Positions 54,959 to 62,789 of a stretch of DNA of 64,000 bases are shown here, piece by piece; the first letter of the stretch is position 1, and every line of letters begins with the position of its first letter. The notes under the pieces are model-generated. The model had not been told where the DNA came from, searched no databases, and saw only the letters and a program-made list of their open reading frames with translations. This DNA is from Candidatus Methanoperedens sp. BLZ2. GTDB lineage: Archaea; Halobacteriota; Methanosarcinia; Methanosarcinales; Methanoperedenaceae. Position numbers and translations under genes: made by a program. The DNA lies in the NCBI RefSeq assembly GCF_002487355.1, contig NZ_NTMG01000085.1, forward strand, positions 62,001 through 126,000, given 5' to 3'.

Positions 54959-57376
54959 TTAACTTCTAAGCCATTCATCAATCAAGGAAAGCAGCTGCTG
55001 CGTTGTTATAGGAAGCTCAAAACCAGCGGGCCCTCTGCTGCTTACCCAATCATCTATGGCTGTTAACACATCCGCAGTCTCTATTACATTAGGATCACTG
55101 CCAAGTCTGCCGTAATACGCTGTAATATCAAGAGTGATGGTTTTATCTCCTTGTACAATTGCTACCACTTCACTTGATGTAATTACTGTTCCGTCAATGT
55201 GATATGTTCCAATAGTAGCATTGCCTGGGGCAGTCAGTCTATAGACAACTGTCTTGTTAACTCCTGGCGTCACATTGAACCATATCCATTCATTGGTGCT
55301 ATTCTTGAAAGCATCTGCATCGTCAGAAATTTGTGTCAAATTCCATCCCGCCGGGATAATTTCCTGAAGGGAGAATGCTTGATTTGTAGAACTGCTGATA
55401 TTAACAGTAACAGTGGTTGATTCTCCTATGCGTAGAGATTCTTTCTCGATTGTACGTACAGCAACGGTAACATTCGTTGGTGATGGTGCCATGGACAAGT
55501 TGTTGCCGAAGTCTATACCTGTTATACTCTCATTGCCTGTGATGGTTACATTATAAGTTCCATTTGTAGGGAATGTCTGTATCCAACCCGTCTTAAGAAC
55601 CTCTGCCACAGTGTAATTGCCAGGTATCAGACCGCTGAAGGTATAGTTACCATCATTGTTCGTAGCAGTAGTTTCATTGCTGCCATTTTGATCTGTTAGA
55701 GTGATTGTCCAATTCGCAAGTCCGGGTTCGTTCGCGTCCTTCGCTGAATCATTGTTGAGGTTGTTGAACTTCATGCCTGAGATACTGCCATTTCCGATTA
55801 TTGCTGTCGATGGTGCAAAAACAAGTTTATTCGCTCCATTATCATAGCTGTGCCTTGTCTGCGCGTTATCGAAGACCGCAGTCCCAAATAAATATTCCTT
55901 TGTTATATCTGAGAATTGAACATCATACTGGCTTTCTGTTATCAGTTTTCTGCCATATTCCAGAGTCCAATTGCCATCCTCGTAAACTGTTTTGCCCCCG
56001 ATATCTGCCCTATCCCCTGTCGGGGGTCTTACTATAATGCCTGCAATTTCATCGCTAGCATTATATATGTCATTGAATGGCTGTTTCTGGTCATCAAATA
56101 TCCAATAAGGCGGAGCTGGCTGGTCTGCTGAGGTGAAATTCGGTGCAGTTTCGTTCGCATCTATGTTATTATAGTACGGCACAAGCCCCGGGTCGCTATG
56201 TCTACCTGCATCTGCTGTAACATTGCTATAACGTATAGAGTCCAGATATTGGTCATCCACAAAGCCAGTTGTATTGGTTCGTACTATTTTCATATGCCAC
56301 AGATCGCCTATTTCTCCGGGATTTGCTGTGTACATATTACCATAAGCTTTCACATCAGAATTTTCACCTGCATGGCAAGTAGCAAAACAACCACCGGTTT
56401 CAAAGTCAGTGATATTTATATTCCACAACTGTGAAAACTTATCTTCATAATAAGTTTCTTCTCCTCCCTCTTTAACATTAGGTGTTCTAAGCTGCTCCCA
56501 TGTGCCGTTAGGCTGTTTCTGCCAGGGCATACGTCTTAAGCTTTCTGTAGGATCGTTCCACTTTGCAAGGAAATATACTGAATCATTAGTATAAATGCTC
56601 TTTAAAGTAACCGTATGTGCTCCTGTGTTCGCCCCTCCGGATATATTGATAGTCATGGCGGTTGCCTGATCCCATATTGCTTCAGGTAAGCCGTCTATGA
56701 CTGGCGCTGTTGCCACTTTTACAGAAGTAAGATTACCAACCGATGGTATTGCAATCGTGAGATTATTGCCGAAGTCCATACCTGTCATACTCTCATTGCC
56801 TGTGATTGTTACATTATAAGTTCCATTCGTTGGGAATGTCTGTATCCAATCCGTCTTAAGAACCTCTGCAACAGTATAATTGCCAGGTGTCAGACCGGTG
56901 AAGGTATAGTTACCATCATTATCCGTAGCAGTAGTTTCAGTGCTGCCATTTTGATCTGTTAGAGTGATTGTCCAATTCGCAAGTCCGGGTTCGTTCCCAT
57001 CCTTCGCTGAATTATTGTTAAGGTCGTTGAACTTCATGCCTGAGATACTGTCCCCTACAACAACTACAGGTGGATCGCTTGAATTCCCTGGGAAAGTCAG
57101 ATTATTGATTTCGTCGATGTTGATAAATCCGTCACCATCTGAATCTAAGGACTCTATCACTGTAAAGTCTATTGCATTGTTTGACAGGTCTGTACCGTAC
57201 GCATTAAAGGACGGAGGACCTGTATGGCATGTACTGCATGTATCAAGCCTTGATCCCGTTGTGCCATATATTGCGTTGAAATCGTTATTAATATCGCTAT
57301 TAGCTAAAGAATTCGGCACGCTTACAAGAGTTACAAATACTAATAGCAATAGCATAAAACTTATTTTTCTTTTCAT
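54959..57376 (-). CDS. Secreted haem-motif protein with ethylbenzene-dehydrogenase-like and SdrD-B-like domains
   Basis: The 805-residue protein has a signal peptide (ISFMLLLLVFVTLVSVPNSL). C47-S-T-C-H51 is a CxxCH haem c site. DSDGDGFINIDEI (EF-hand-like) and an SdrD/Cna-B-like domain (SGMKFNDLNNNSAKDGNEPG...GNYTVAEV) follow. A middle domain (APVIDGLPEAIWDQATAMTI) resembles the haem-binding gamma subunit of ethylbenzene dehydrogenase and contains C330FATCH335 (CxxxCH). A second SdrD-B-like domain, nearly identical to the first, and a beta domain precede a C-terminal IETADVLTAIDDWVSSRGPA segment. It may take part in extracellular electron transfer. Confidence 0.8.
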   Translation of the reverse strand: MKRKISFMLLLLVFVTLVSVPNSLANSDINNDFNAIYGTTGSRLDTCSTCHTGPPSFNAYGTDLSNNAIDFTVIESLDSDGDGFINIDEINNLTFPGNSSDPPVVVVGDSISGMKFNDLNNNSAKDGNEPGLANWTITLTDQNGSTETTATDNDGNYTFTGLTPGNYTVAEVLKTDWIQTFPTNGTYNVTITGNESMTGMDFGNNLTIAIPSVGNLTSVKVATAPVIDGLPEAIWDQATAMTINISGGANTGAHTVTLKSIYTNDSVYFLAKWNDPTESLRRMPWQKQPNGTWEQLRTPNVKEGGEETYYEDKFSQLWNINITDFETGGCFATCHAGENSDVKAYGNMYTANPGEIGDLWHMKIVRTNTTGFVDDQYLDSIRYSNVTADAGRHSDPGLVPYYNNIDANETAPNFTSADQPAPPYWIFDDQKQPFNDIYNASDEIAGIIVRPPTGDRADIGGKTVYEDGNWTLEYGRKLITESQYDVQFSDITKEYLFGTAVFDNAQTRHSYDNGANKLVFAPSTAIIGNGSISGMKFNNLNNDSAKDANEPGLANWTITLTDQNGSNETTATNNDGNYTFSGLIPGNYTVAEVLKTGWIQTFPTNGTYNVTITGNESITGIDFGNNLSMAPSPTNVTVAVRTIEKESLRIGESTTVTVNISSSTNQAFSLQEIIPAGWNLTQISDDADAFKNSTNEWIWFNVTPGVNKTVVYRLTAPGNATIGTYHIDGTVITSSEVVAIVQGDKTITLDITAYYGRLGSDPNVIETADVLTAIDDWVSSRGPAGFELPITTQQLLSLIDEWLRS

Positions 57377-57623
57377 TTATTTACCCCCATTTCTTATACG
57401 AGACCTCTAAATTACGTGTTAGTGTTGATTGGATTGAGATTTAGAGCGTTGCTTTAGGGAGCATAACTTCCTTATGCCCTATTTCTAATATTACTAACCC
57501 GAATTAAATGTCTTCGTAATTATGCACAGCTTTATGGATTGATAAGCCTTACGGTCGGTTTATATTTATATATAATTCCGAAAAATTGATTAGAGTATTT
57601 TTGTTTGATTCCAGTATCTATAT

Positions 57624-57660
57624 ATTCGAGAGCAACATCCACTAAAATAAGGATTGAAAC
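57624..57660 (+). CRISPR. Solitary CRISPR repeat (37 nt, Methanosarcina type)
   Basis: The 37-nt sequence starts attcgagagcaacatccact and ends taaggattgaaac. The attgaaac end and overall pattern match CRISPR repeats known from Methanosarcina. No second repeat or spacer is seen nearby and no cas gene is in the window. It stops four bases before the ATG of the next gene. Confidence 0.6.
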
Positions 57661-57664
57661 AAAA

Positions 57665-58243
57665 ATGAGTAAAGATGGAATGAACACGAAAGTCACAAGT
57701 GCAATTCTACTGGTACTTGCGATAATTGTAGGAAGTTTATTGGGAGCATATCTATTAGCCTCTGTTACAGGTACCGAATCATATCAAGAATCGTATCAAG
57801 ATCCTGTGTATAAGAACTATACTTATGACGAACCCATCTATCGAAATGTATCCTATCAGGAACCTGTATATGGAACATTATATACAGGAACAATAGGTAA
57901 ATGGAATTATACTTCTGGCGATGTGAAACAAGCACAGGAGTATACAATTACTAATGCAATTTCAGGAGTATGGAATGAGAGTGGAACCAATCATGGAGCT
58001 AAAAAATATACTGTCTATATATGCTGGAGTCTATCTGACTGCCAATACTATTACGATATAGAGTTTAGTAATTTGAAAGAATCTCGTGGAGTTATAAGAT
58101 ACGATACGAAAACAAATCCGGCGGTAGACCATTATGAAACAAAGTCGAAAGATGTAATAGACCATTATGAAACGAAATATCAAACTAAGTATAAAATAGT
58201 GACAAAGCAAAGATGGGAGTGGATTGTAGGAGTAAGCCCATGA
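57665..58243 (+). CDS. Membrane-anchored protein with Tyr/Pro-rich repeats
   Basis: From the ATG at 57665 the protein reads MSKDGMNTKVTSAILLVLAI with a single transmembrane anchor. Tyr-rich repeats follow (ESYQDPVYKNYTYDEPIYRN, VSYQEPVYG), then a soluble domain and a C-terminal repeat (VDHYETKSKDVIDHYETKYQ). The frame remains open upstream through the CRISPR-like repeat but that part is unlikely to be translated. The function is unknown. Confidence 0.65.
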   Translation: MSKDGMNTKVTSAILLVLAIIVGSLLGAYLLASVTGTESYQESYQDPVYKNYTYDEPIYRNVSYQEPVYGTLYTGTIGKWNYTSGDVKQAQEYTITNAISGVWNESGTNHGAKKYTVYICWSLSDCQYYYDIEFSNLKESRGVIRYDTKTNPAVDHYETKSKDVIDHYETKYQTKYKIVTKQRWEWIVGVSP

Positions 58244-58314
58244 TCAAGATCAGGCTTCGTGTCCAGAAACCTTCCGCAATATTTATCGGATAGTAAGCCT
58301 CATATTAATATTAA

Positions 58315-58626
58315 ATGACATTAAATGATATCGATGCTCTTAAGAAGATCTATCCTGAGATATTCGCCAATAACGTAACAGTCGTCGATATAACCGTTTG
58401 GATCTTTGTTTTCATACTGCCTTTTTTAATTCCATATTTATATATAAGATTTTTTGAGAGCAGGACTGTTTTATTTATCAGGAGTAAGTTAATACCATTC
58501 ATTAAATACAGATTGCACCTGGTAAAACTTATTATTTTTATGAAAAGAGTGCTTGAGTACCCGATAATCAGGGCTCCGAAAGTGAAGATCTTGCCATCAT
58601 CGTCAAGAGACAACGGTTCAAAATAA
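58315..58626 (+). CDS. Small hypothetical membrane protein
   Basis: The 103-residue protein has one strong transmembrane segment (VVDITVWIFVFILPFLIPYL) and a basic tail. It lies just upstream of direct repeat R. No family is recognised. Confidence 0.5.
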   Translation: MTLNDIDALKKIYPEIFANNVTVVDITVWIFVFILPFLIPYLYIRFFESRTVLFIRSKLIPFIKYRLHLVKLIIFMKRVLEYPIIRAPKVKILPSSSRDNGSK

Positions 58627-58653
58627 TCTGGATTTAATAAATCTTTATAAGAC

Positions 58654-58859
58654 TTTTTGGTTTTCATCCTGTGTCTAAAAAAGGTTTTAGTGTTCCAGTA
58701 GTACTCTTATGATAATCATCTATTTGTGGGTGCTACTACACAATATGATTGTAGTGCTCCGGCAGGTTGGGGGAGTGTGGTTTAAGAATAAAATCGGTTA
58801 CCTGCCCGCGCACACCATAATTATATCTATTTTAAGAATTTTCCGATTATTCCAAACAT
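58654..58859 (+). repeat. ~206-bp direct repeat R, right copy
   Basis: It matches 54562-54768 in the same orientation. It is followed at 36 bp by a truncated tRNA-Leu and then by the intact tRNA-Leu, the sort of site that integrating elements use. Confidence 0.8.
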
Positions 58860-58894
58860 CAAAGCTTTATGTAATAAGAATCATCTCAAGGCTC

Positions 58895-58942
58895 GCGCGG
58901 AGGTCGCCCAGCCAGGTCAAAGGCGCAGGATTTAGGGTCTTC
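58895..58942 (+). pseudogene. 5' half of a tRNA-Leu (truncated)
   Basis: The bases gcgcggaggtcgcccagcca and then ggtcaaaggcgcaggattta reproduce the acceptor 5' strand, D arm and start of the anticodon loop of a leucine tRNA. The matching 3' half (ending tccgcgc) is not found before the intact tRNA. An 11-bp inverted repeat (cgtaagattta / taaatcttacg) follows. Confidence 0.6.
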
Positions 58943-59044
58943 CACCAATCATCACGTAAGATTTATGACTATGCATAACGAAAAATAGCATCTAAAAATA
59001 GGAATTTATCCGATTTAAATCTTACGAAATATATTACGCAATAT

Positions 59045-59129
59045 GCGAGGGTCGCCCAGTCAGGTCAAAGGCGTTAGCTTTAGGGGCTAATCTCGAAGGA
59101 GTTCGTGGGTTCGAATCCCATCCCTCGCA
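59045..59129 (+). tRNA. tRNA-Leu (anticodon TAG)
   Basis: The acceptor GCGAGGG pairs with CCCTCGC. The anticodon stem TTAGC/GCTAA encloses TTTAGGG, giving anticodon TAG. A long variable arm (TCTCGAAGGAG) marks it as class II leucine. The T arm is GTGGG-TTCGAAT-CCCAT. Length is 85 nt; CCA is not encoded. Confidence 0.95.
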
Positions 59130-59285
59130 CTCAATATCATTTTTTCCACAAATATCCCAGAATAATCCCATCATAACCTATAGTAGAAAAACACAACTCC
59201 CCATCCTGCGCCTGAATTTCAATCAGAAAAATCTATGTTATTTGGCTTTTAAAAAATAGTATCGCTATTGAAAAACAATCTTTCT

Positions 59286-60899
59286 TCATCTCTTTCTTTT
59301 CAATAAATGTGTTATCATGACCAGCCCGGCGATTGCAAATATTATTTCAAACCCCGGTGCTTTTTGCAGCTTCGATGCCTTATCAAATGCTTTATTTGCT
59401 TCTTCAATTCGTCCAAGATTCTTAAGAGAAGTTCCTTTGTTATACCACGCATCGGCATATTTTGGATTAATCTTTATTGCTTCTTCAAAGGCTTTGATTG
59501 CTTCTTCGTATCTTTCAAGATTGTCAAGGGTAATTCCTTTGTTATTCCATAGCTCTTTATAATCTGGATCTATAAATATAGCTCTATCATATGCTTCAAT
59601 CGCTTTATCGTACTCACCTAAATCTCCGAATGCAACTCCTTTGTTATTCCATGGCTCTTTATAATCTGGATCTATGGCAATTGCTCTATCATATGCTTCA
59701 ATTGCTTTATCGTACTCACCTAAATTTCTGAATGCAACCCCTTTGTTATTCCATGGCTCTTTATAATCTAGATCTATGGCAATTGCTCTATCGTAGGACT
59801 CAATCTCTTTTCTATAATCACCCAAATTCGAAAATGCTACACCTTTATTGTACCAAGCCTCCTTTAAATTTCTATCTATGGCAATTGCCATGTCAAATGA
59901 TCTAATAGATTTGTTATATTCCCCTAATCCAGCAAGTGCAAGCCCCTTATTATACCAAGCCTCCTTAAAATTCGGATCTATAGCAATTGCTCTATCGTAT
60001 GACTCGATCTCCTCCACATATTCTCCCAATTCAGCAAGTACAAGCCCCTTATTATACCAAGCTCCTTTATGCTTTGGATTTATAGCAATTGTGTTATCAA
60101 ATGACTCAATAGATTTATCATATTCACCTAAATAATAATATGCAATCCCTTTATTGTACCATGCGCTCTCAAAATTTGTATCTAAGGCAATAGCCACATT
60201 GTATGACTCAATCTCTTTTCTATAATCACCCAATTTCGAAAATGCTAAACCTTTATTGTACCAAGCGTCCTTAAAATTTCTATCTATGGCAATTGCTTTA
60301 TTAGACGCGTTTATAGCATTCTCGAATTGTCCCAATTCTACAAGTGCATATCCTTTGCCAGTCCAAGCAATTTTATCGTTCGGGTCTAAAGCTAATGCCC
60401 TATCAAAAGCTTCAATCGCTTTAAGATATTCACCTAAATAAAAATATGTTTGTCCTTTATTGGACCATGCCTCTTCGTAATTTCTATCTATTATGATTGC
60501 TTCATCATAAGCTTCAACTGCTGTTTTATAGTCTTTTTGCCTATAATAAGATAATCCTTTACCAAACCAAGCTTCCTTATTATTTGGATCTACAGCTATT
60601 GCCCTATCATATGCTGCTATAGCCTTCATGTACTCGCCCGAATAATGAAAAGCTATACCTTTGTTCAACCACGCATTAACAGACTGTGGGTTAATATTTA
60701 ATTCTTCATTATAGGCTTTGATTGCTTCTTCATATTTTCCTGCATTAACCAAGTAATTGCCTTCCTTGTTCCATTCATCAACGGTTTTAGCTTCCACTAA
60801 TGACGGAAATATTGCAAATAATATCAGACATAAAATAAAAATGTATATTCCATTCGTTTTCAATCCCTCCTGCGCGTAAAATTTTTTTATATATTTCAT
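59286..60899 (-). CDS. Secreted TPR-repeat protein with PGF-CTERM-like anchor
   Basis: The 537-residue protein has a signal peptide (GIYIFILCLILFAIFPSLVEA) and about 14 tandem 34-residue TPR units of the form AWYNKGxAxxxLGEYxxAIxS. It ends PGFEIIFAIAGLVMITHLLK plus a basic tail, which fits the PGF-CTERM sorting signal of archaeal surface proteins. TPR units make protein-binding surfaces, so it is probably an envelope scaffold. A clear aaaggaga ribosome binding site precedes the ATG. Confidence 0.88.
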   Translation of the reverse strand: MKYIKKFYAQEGLKTNGIYIFILCLILFAIFPSLVEAKTVDEWNKEGNYLVNAGKYEEAIKAYNEELNINPQSVNAWLNKGIAFHYSGEYMKAIAAYDRAIAVDPNNKEAWFGKGLSYYRQKDYKTAVEAYDEAIIIDRNYEEAWSNKGQTYFYLGEYLKAIEAFDRALALDPNDKIAWTGKGYALVELGQFENAINASNKAIAIDRNFKDAWYNKGLAFSKLGDYRKEIESYNVAIALDTNFESAWYNKGIAYYYLGEYDKSIESFDNTIAINPKHKGAWYNKGLVLAELGEYVEEIESYDRAIAIDPNFKEAWYNKGLALAGLGEYNKSIRSFDMAIAIDRNLKEAWYNKGVAFSNLGDYRKEIESYDRAIAIDLDYKEPWNNKGVAFRNLGEYDKAIEAYDRAIAIDPDYKEPWNNKGVAFGDLGEYDKAIEAYDRAIFIDPDYKELWNNKGITLDNLERYEEAIKAFEEAIKINPKYADAWYNKGTSLKNLGRIEEANKAFDKASKLQKAPGFEIIFAIAGLVMITHLLKRKR

Positions 60900-60995
60900 A
60901 TAGTTCTCCTTTTCAGATCAAATTGACACGCCAATGAACGTTTTTTTATCAACACTTTAACGATATCAACTGCATAAGTTGCTCTGACTTCAAAA

Positions 60996-61526
60996 TTAAT
61001 CGGCACGACACTTCTCCCATAGACCCATACTGTTATTTCTTGCAAACTCTTCTTCAAAAGAAAACCATTTCATGAACTGGAACGGTTCATAAATATAATT
61101 ATAGCCATATCCGTTTTTGATCAAATAATCATTAACAAATTCACCATTGGATAAGAAAACATACCTTAGCAATCGTCCATATTTATCTTTATCCGAACTC
61201 ATGGGATCCGGTATCAGGTATACCTTCTTTCCATCAAGAAGTCGCTTTGTTTCCGCTGAAGATTCAGGTCCATAACACTGCACAGGCTTTTGTGGATGGA
61301 CTGTTTCCGGCGTATCTAAACCGAGGAGCCTGACCCTCTCTGTTGTATGCCCTAATGTAACATCAATTGTATCACCATCTATAACCCTGGAGACTGTATA
61401 TAGCTGGGGAACTGCCAGTTCCTTTGGAAATAAATTAAATGTAAGAACAGAACCCACCAGAAGTCCTGATACAAACATCAGCCCAATAAAAAACAAAGAT
61501 TTTCTATTTTGTTGAATATTGATCAC
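60996..61526 (-). CDS. Membrane-anchored thermonuclease (SNase domain)
   Basis: After an N-terminal transmembrane anchor (FFIGLMFVSGLLVGSVLTF) comes the staphylococcal-nuclease fold: VSRVIDGDTIDVTLG, RVRLLGLDTPETVHP and KDKYGRLLRYVFL with the catalytic acidic and arginine residues. The GTG start overlaps the previous stop (GTGA). It would cut nucleic acid outside the cell. Confidence 0.88.
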   Translation of the reverse strand: MINIQQNRKSLFFIGLMFVSGLLVGSVLTFNLFPKELAVPQLYTVSRVIDGDTIDVTLGHTTERVRLLGLDTPETVHPQKPVQCYGPESSAETKRLLDGKKVYLIPDPMSSDKDKYGRLLRYVFLSNGEFVNDYLIKNGYGYNYIYEPFQFMKWFSFEEEFARNNSMGLWEKCRAD

Positions 61527-62110
61527 TTTATTTTTACCTGGTCTGACGATTTGATAATTATTTCGGCATTTCCTTGATATGCTCTAATAAGGCCAGTAAT
61601 TTCAACATTTTTACCAGAATACTTCTGAGGGTTTGGAATTTCACCACTGTCAGAACTAAATATTACAGCCGAAAATGGACAGGTTTTATAATTGGAACAA
61701 TAATTTAGAAAGGTATTGCCTGCAGCGGATGTAAACACCTGTACAACTTCTCCTTTTATACATCCAGTTTCACCAATATGTGACCTTGCTTCTTTAAAAC
61801 TATAACAGGTTGTTGATTCAGTCTTGATCAGGGGTAAAACCTGCGGATTGGATCCGGAACATATATCGGGGTCATCAACTTGCCGCCCATCGGAACAAAC
61901 ATACTTTGTTTGAAAAGAATTACCAAAAAAAACAATAACAACTATCGCTAATACAACAAATCCAAATAGAAAATACTTTATTTTGCTTTTTTTAAGATGT
62001 TGTGCTTCGAGATCACGTGAACTTTCAAATTCTTCCATAACATCCCGGTACTCTTTGGATTTTGTATCAATGATACTAATAATTTTGACACCACCTAAAC
62101 ATAGTACCAC
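61523..62110 (-). CDS. Membrane protein with extracellular OB-fold-like domain
   Basis: A central transmembrane helix (YFLFGFVVLAIVVIVFFG) precedes a domain with GETGCIKGEVVQVFTSAAGN, a cysteine pair (YCSNYKTCPFSAVIF) and YSGKNVEITGLIRAYQGNAE. This strand pattern is that of nucleic-acid-binding OB folds. It is coupled to the SNase gene, so the two may together process extracellular DNA. The start (GTG 62110) is uncertain. Confidence 0.7.
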   Translation of the reverse strand: MVLCLGGVKIISIIDTKSKEYRDVMEEFESSRDLEAQHLKKSKIKYFLFGFVVLAIVVIVFFGNSFQTKYVCSDGRQVDDPDICSGSNPQVLPLIKTESTTCYSFKEARSHIGETGCIKGEVVQVFTSAAGNTFLNYCSNYKTCPFSAVIFSSDSGEIPNPQKYSGKNVEITGLIRAYQGNAEIIIKSSDQVKIK

Positions 62111-62200
62111 AATTTTGAGGTGATATTTAAATATTCCTATTTTCCGTTTATCCTATTTCATTGTATTCAATTTTTAAGATAATATATTAACAATAATTCC

Positions 62201-62374
62201 ATGAAAGAAGAACGCATTGCTCAATCAAAGATTACCCGTAGAAATCAGATCACACTTCCTAAAAAGGTAATAGATAAATTAGGCAAGTTAAGAGAAGGAG
62301 AGTACATATTATTTTATGAAGATAACAACCGTATCTGGATAAAAAAAGGGGAGCTTGTGGAGACACAACGGTAA
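62201..62374 (+). CDS. Orphan AbrB/MazE-type DNA-binding protein (57 residues)
   Basis: The short protein reads MKEERIAQSKITRRNQITLP and continues KKVIDKLGKLREGEYILFYE, the swapped-hairpin AbrB/SpoVT fold typical of antitoxins. No toxin gene follows; the downstream region is a GC-rich stretch without a convincing gene. Confidence 0.75.
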   Translation: MKEERIAQSKITRRNQITLPKKVIDKLGKLREGEYILFYEDNNRIWIKKGELVETQR

Positions 62375-62789
62375 CAAATAAGTACATCTGGGTTTGCCAA
62401 TGTTTTCTCTTATTCACGGGCGCCGCTTTTTGCGGTTGCTGCATTGTTGTCCTTACGCTCCAATCACCGCATCCTTCAATGCGCTCAACGCTTGCTTCGC
62501 GCATTTCAGGCACGGCTCTCGCCTTGCGGTAATTGTCGCTGCTGGCTGTGGCGACACTCTTGCGCTCTTGCTCCAGAGAGTCGCCGGCATCGGTGATCAT
62601 GTCATTTTTTCAGGTTGTAACGGTTAACTGAGAATGGGCGCGCGGGAGTATGCTGTGATAAGGGGCAGGAAGATATCGTTCACGGGGCAGCAGGTGGAAA
62701 GGATATTGTGCCTGCCCTGCTGTAGCTGGCTTTAAAATAATGGTCTTTATGCCGCTTACCATCACCATAATTTGAAGTGGTTGCCAATT
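62375..62789. other. GC-rich intergenic stretch with gene scraps
   Basis: The base composition is much more GC-rich than its neighbours. A 33-codon scrap on the plus strand (62634-62735, MGAREYAVIRGRKISFTGQQ...) looks like the end of a real but unrecognised gene. No complete gene is seen. Confidence 0.4.

Noticed and set aside
57541-57700. A CRISPR array
   Set aside because: Only one repeat-like unit is present; I found no second repeat or spacer on either side, so I call a solitary repeat only.
58895-59129. A split or intron-containing tRNA-Leu spanning both tRNA pieces
   Set aside because: The second piece is a complete cloverleaf by itself and the first piece has a different acceptor (gcgcgga) that does not pair with the downstream 3' end.
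62394-62627. A 77-codon plus-strand ORF and a 113-codon minus-strand ORF (62259-62600)
   Set aside because: Both lie in a GC-rich scrap; the minus-strand one overlaps the AbrB gene, and neither shows a recognisable motif.
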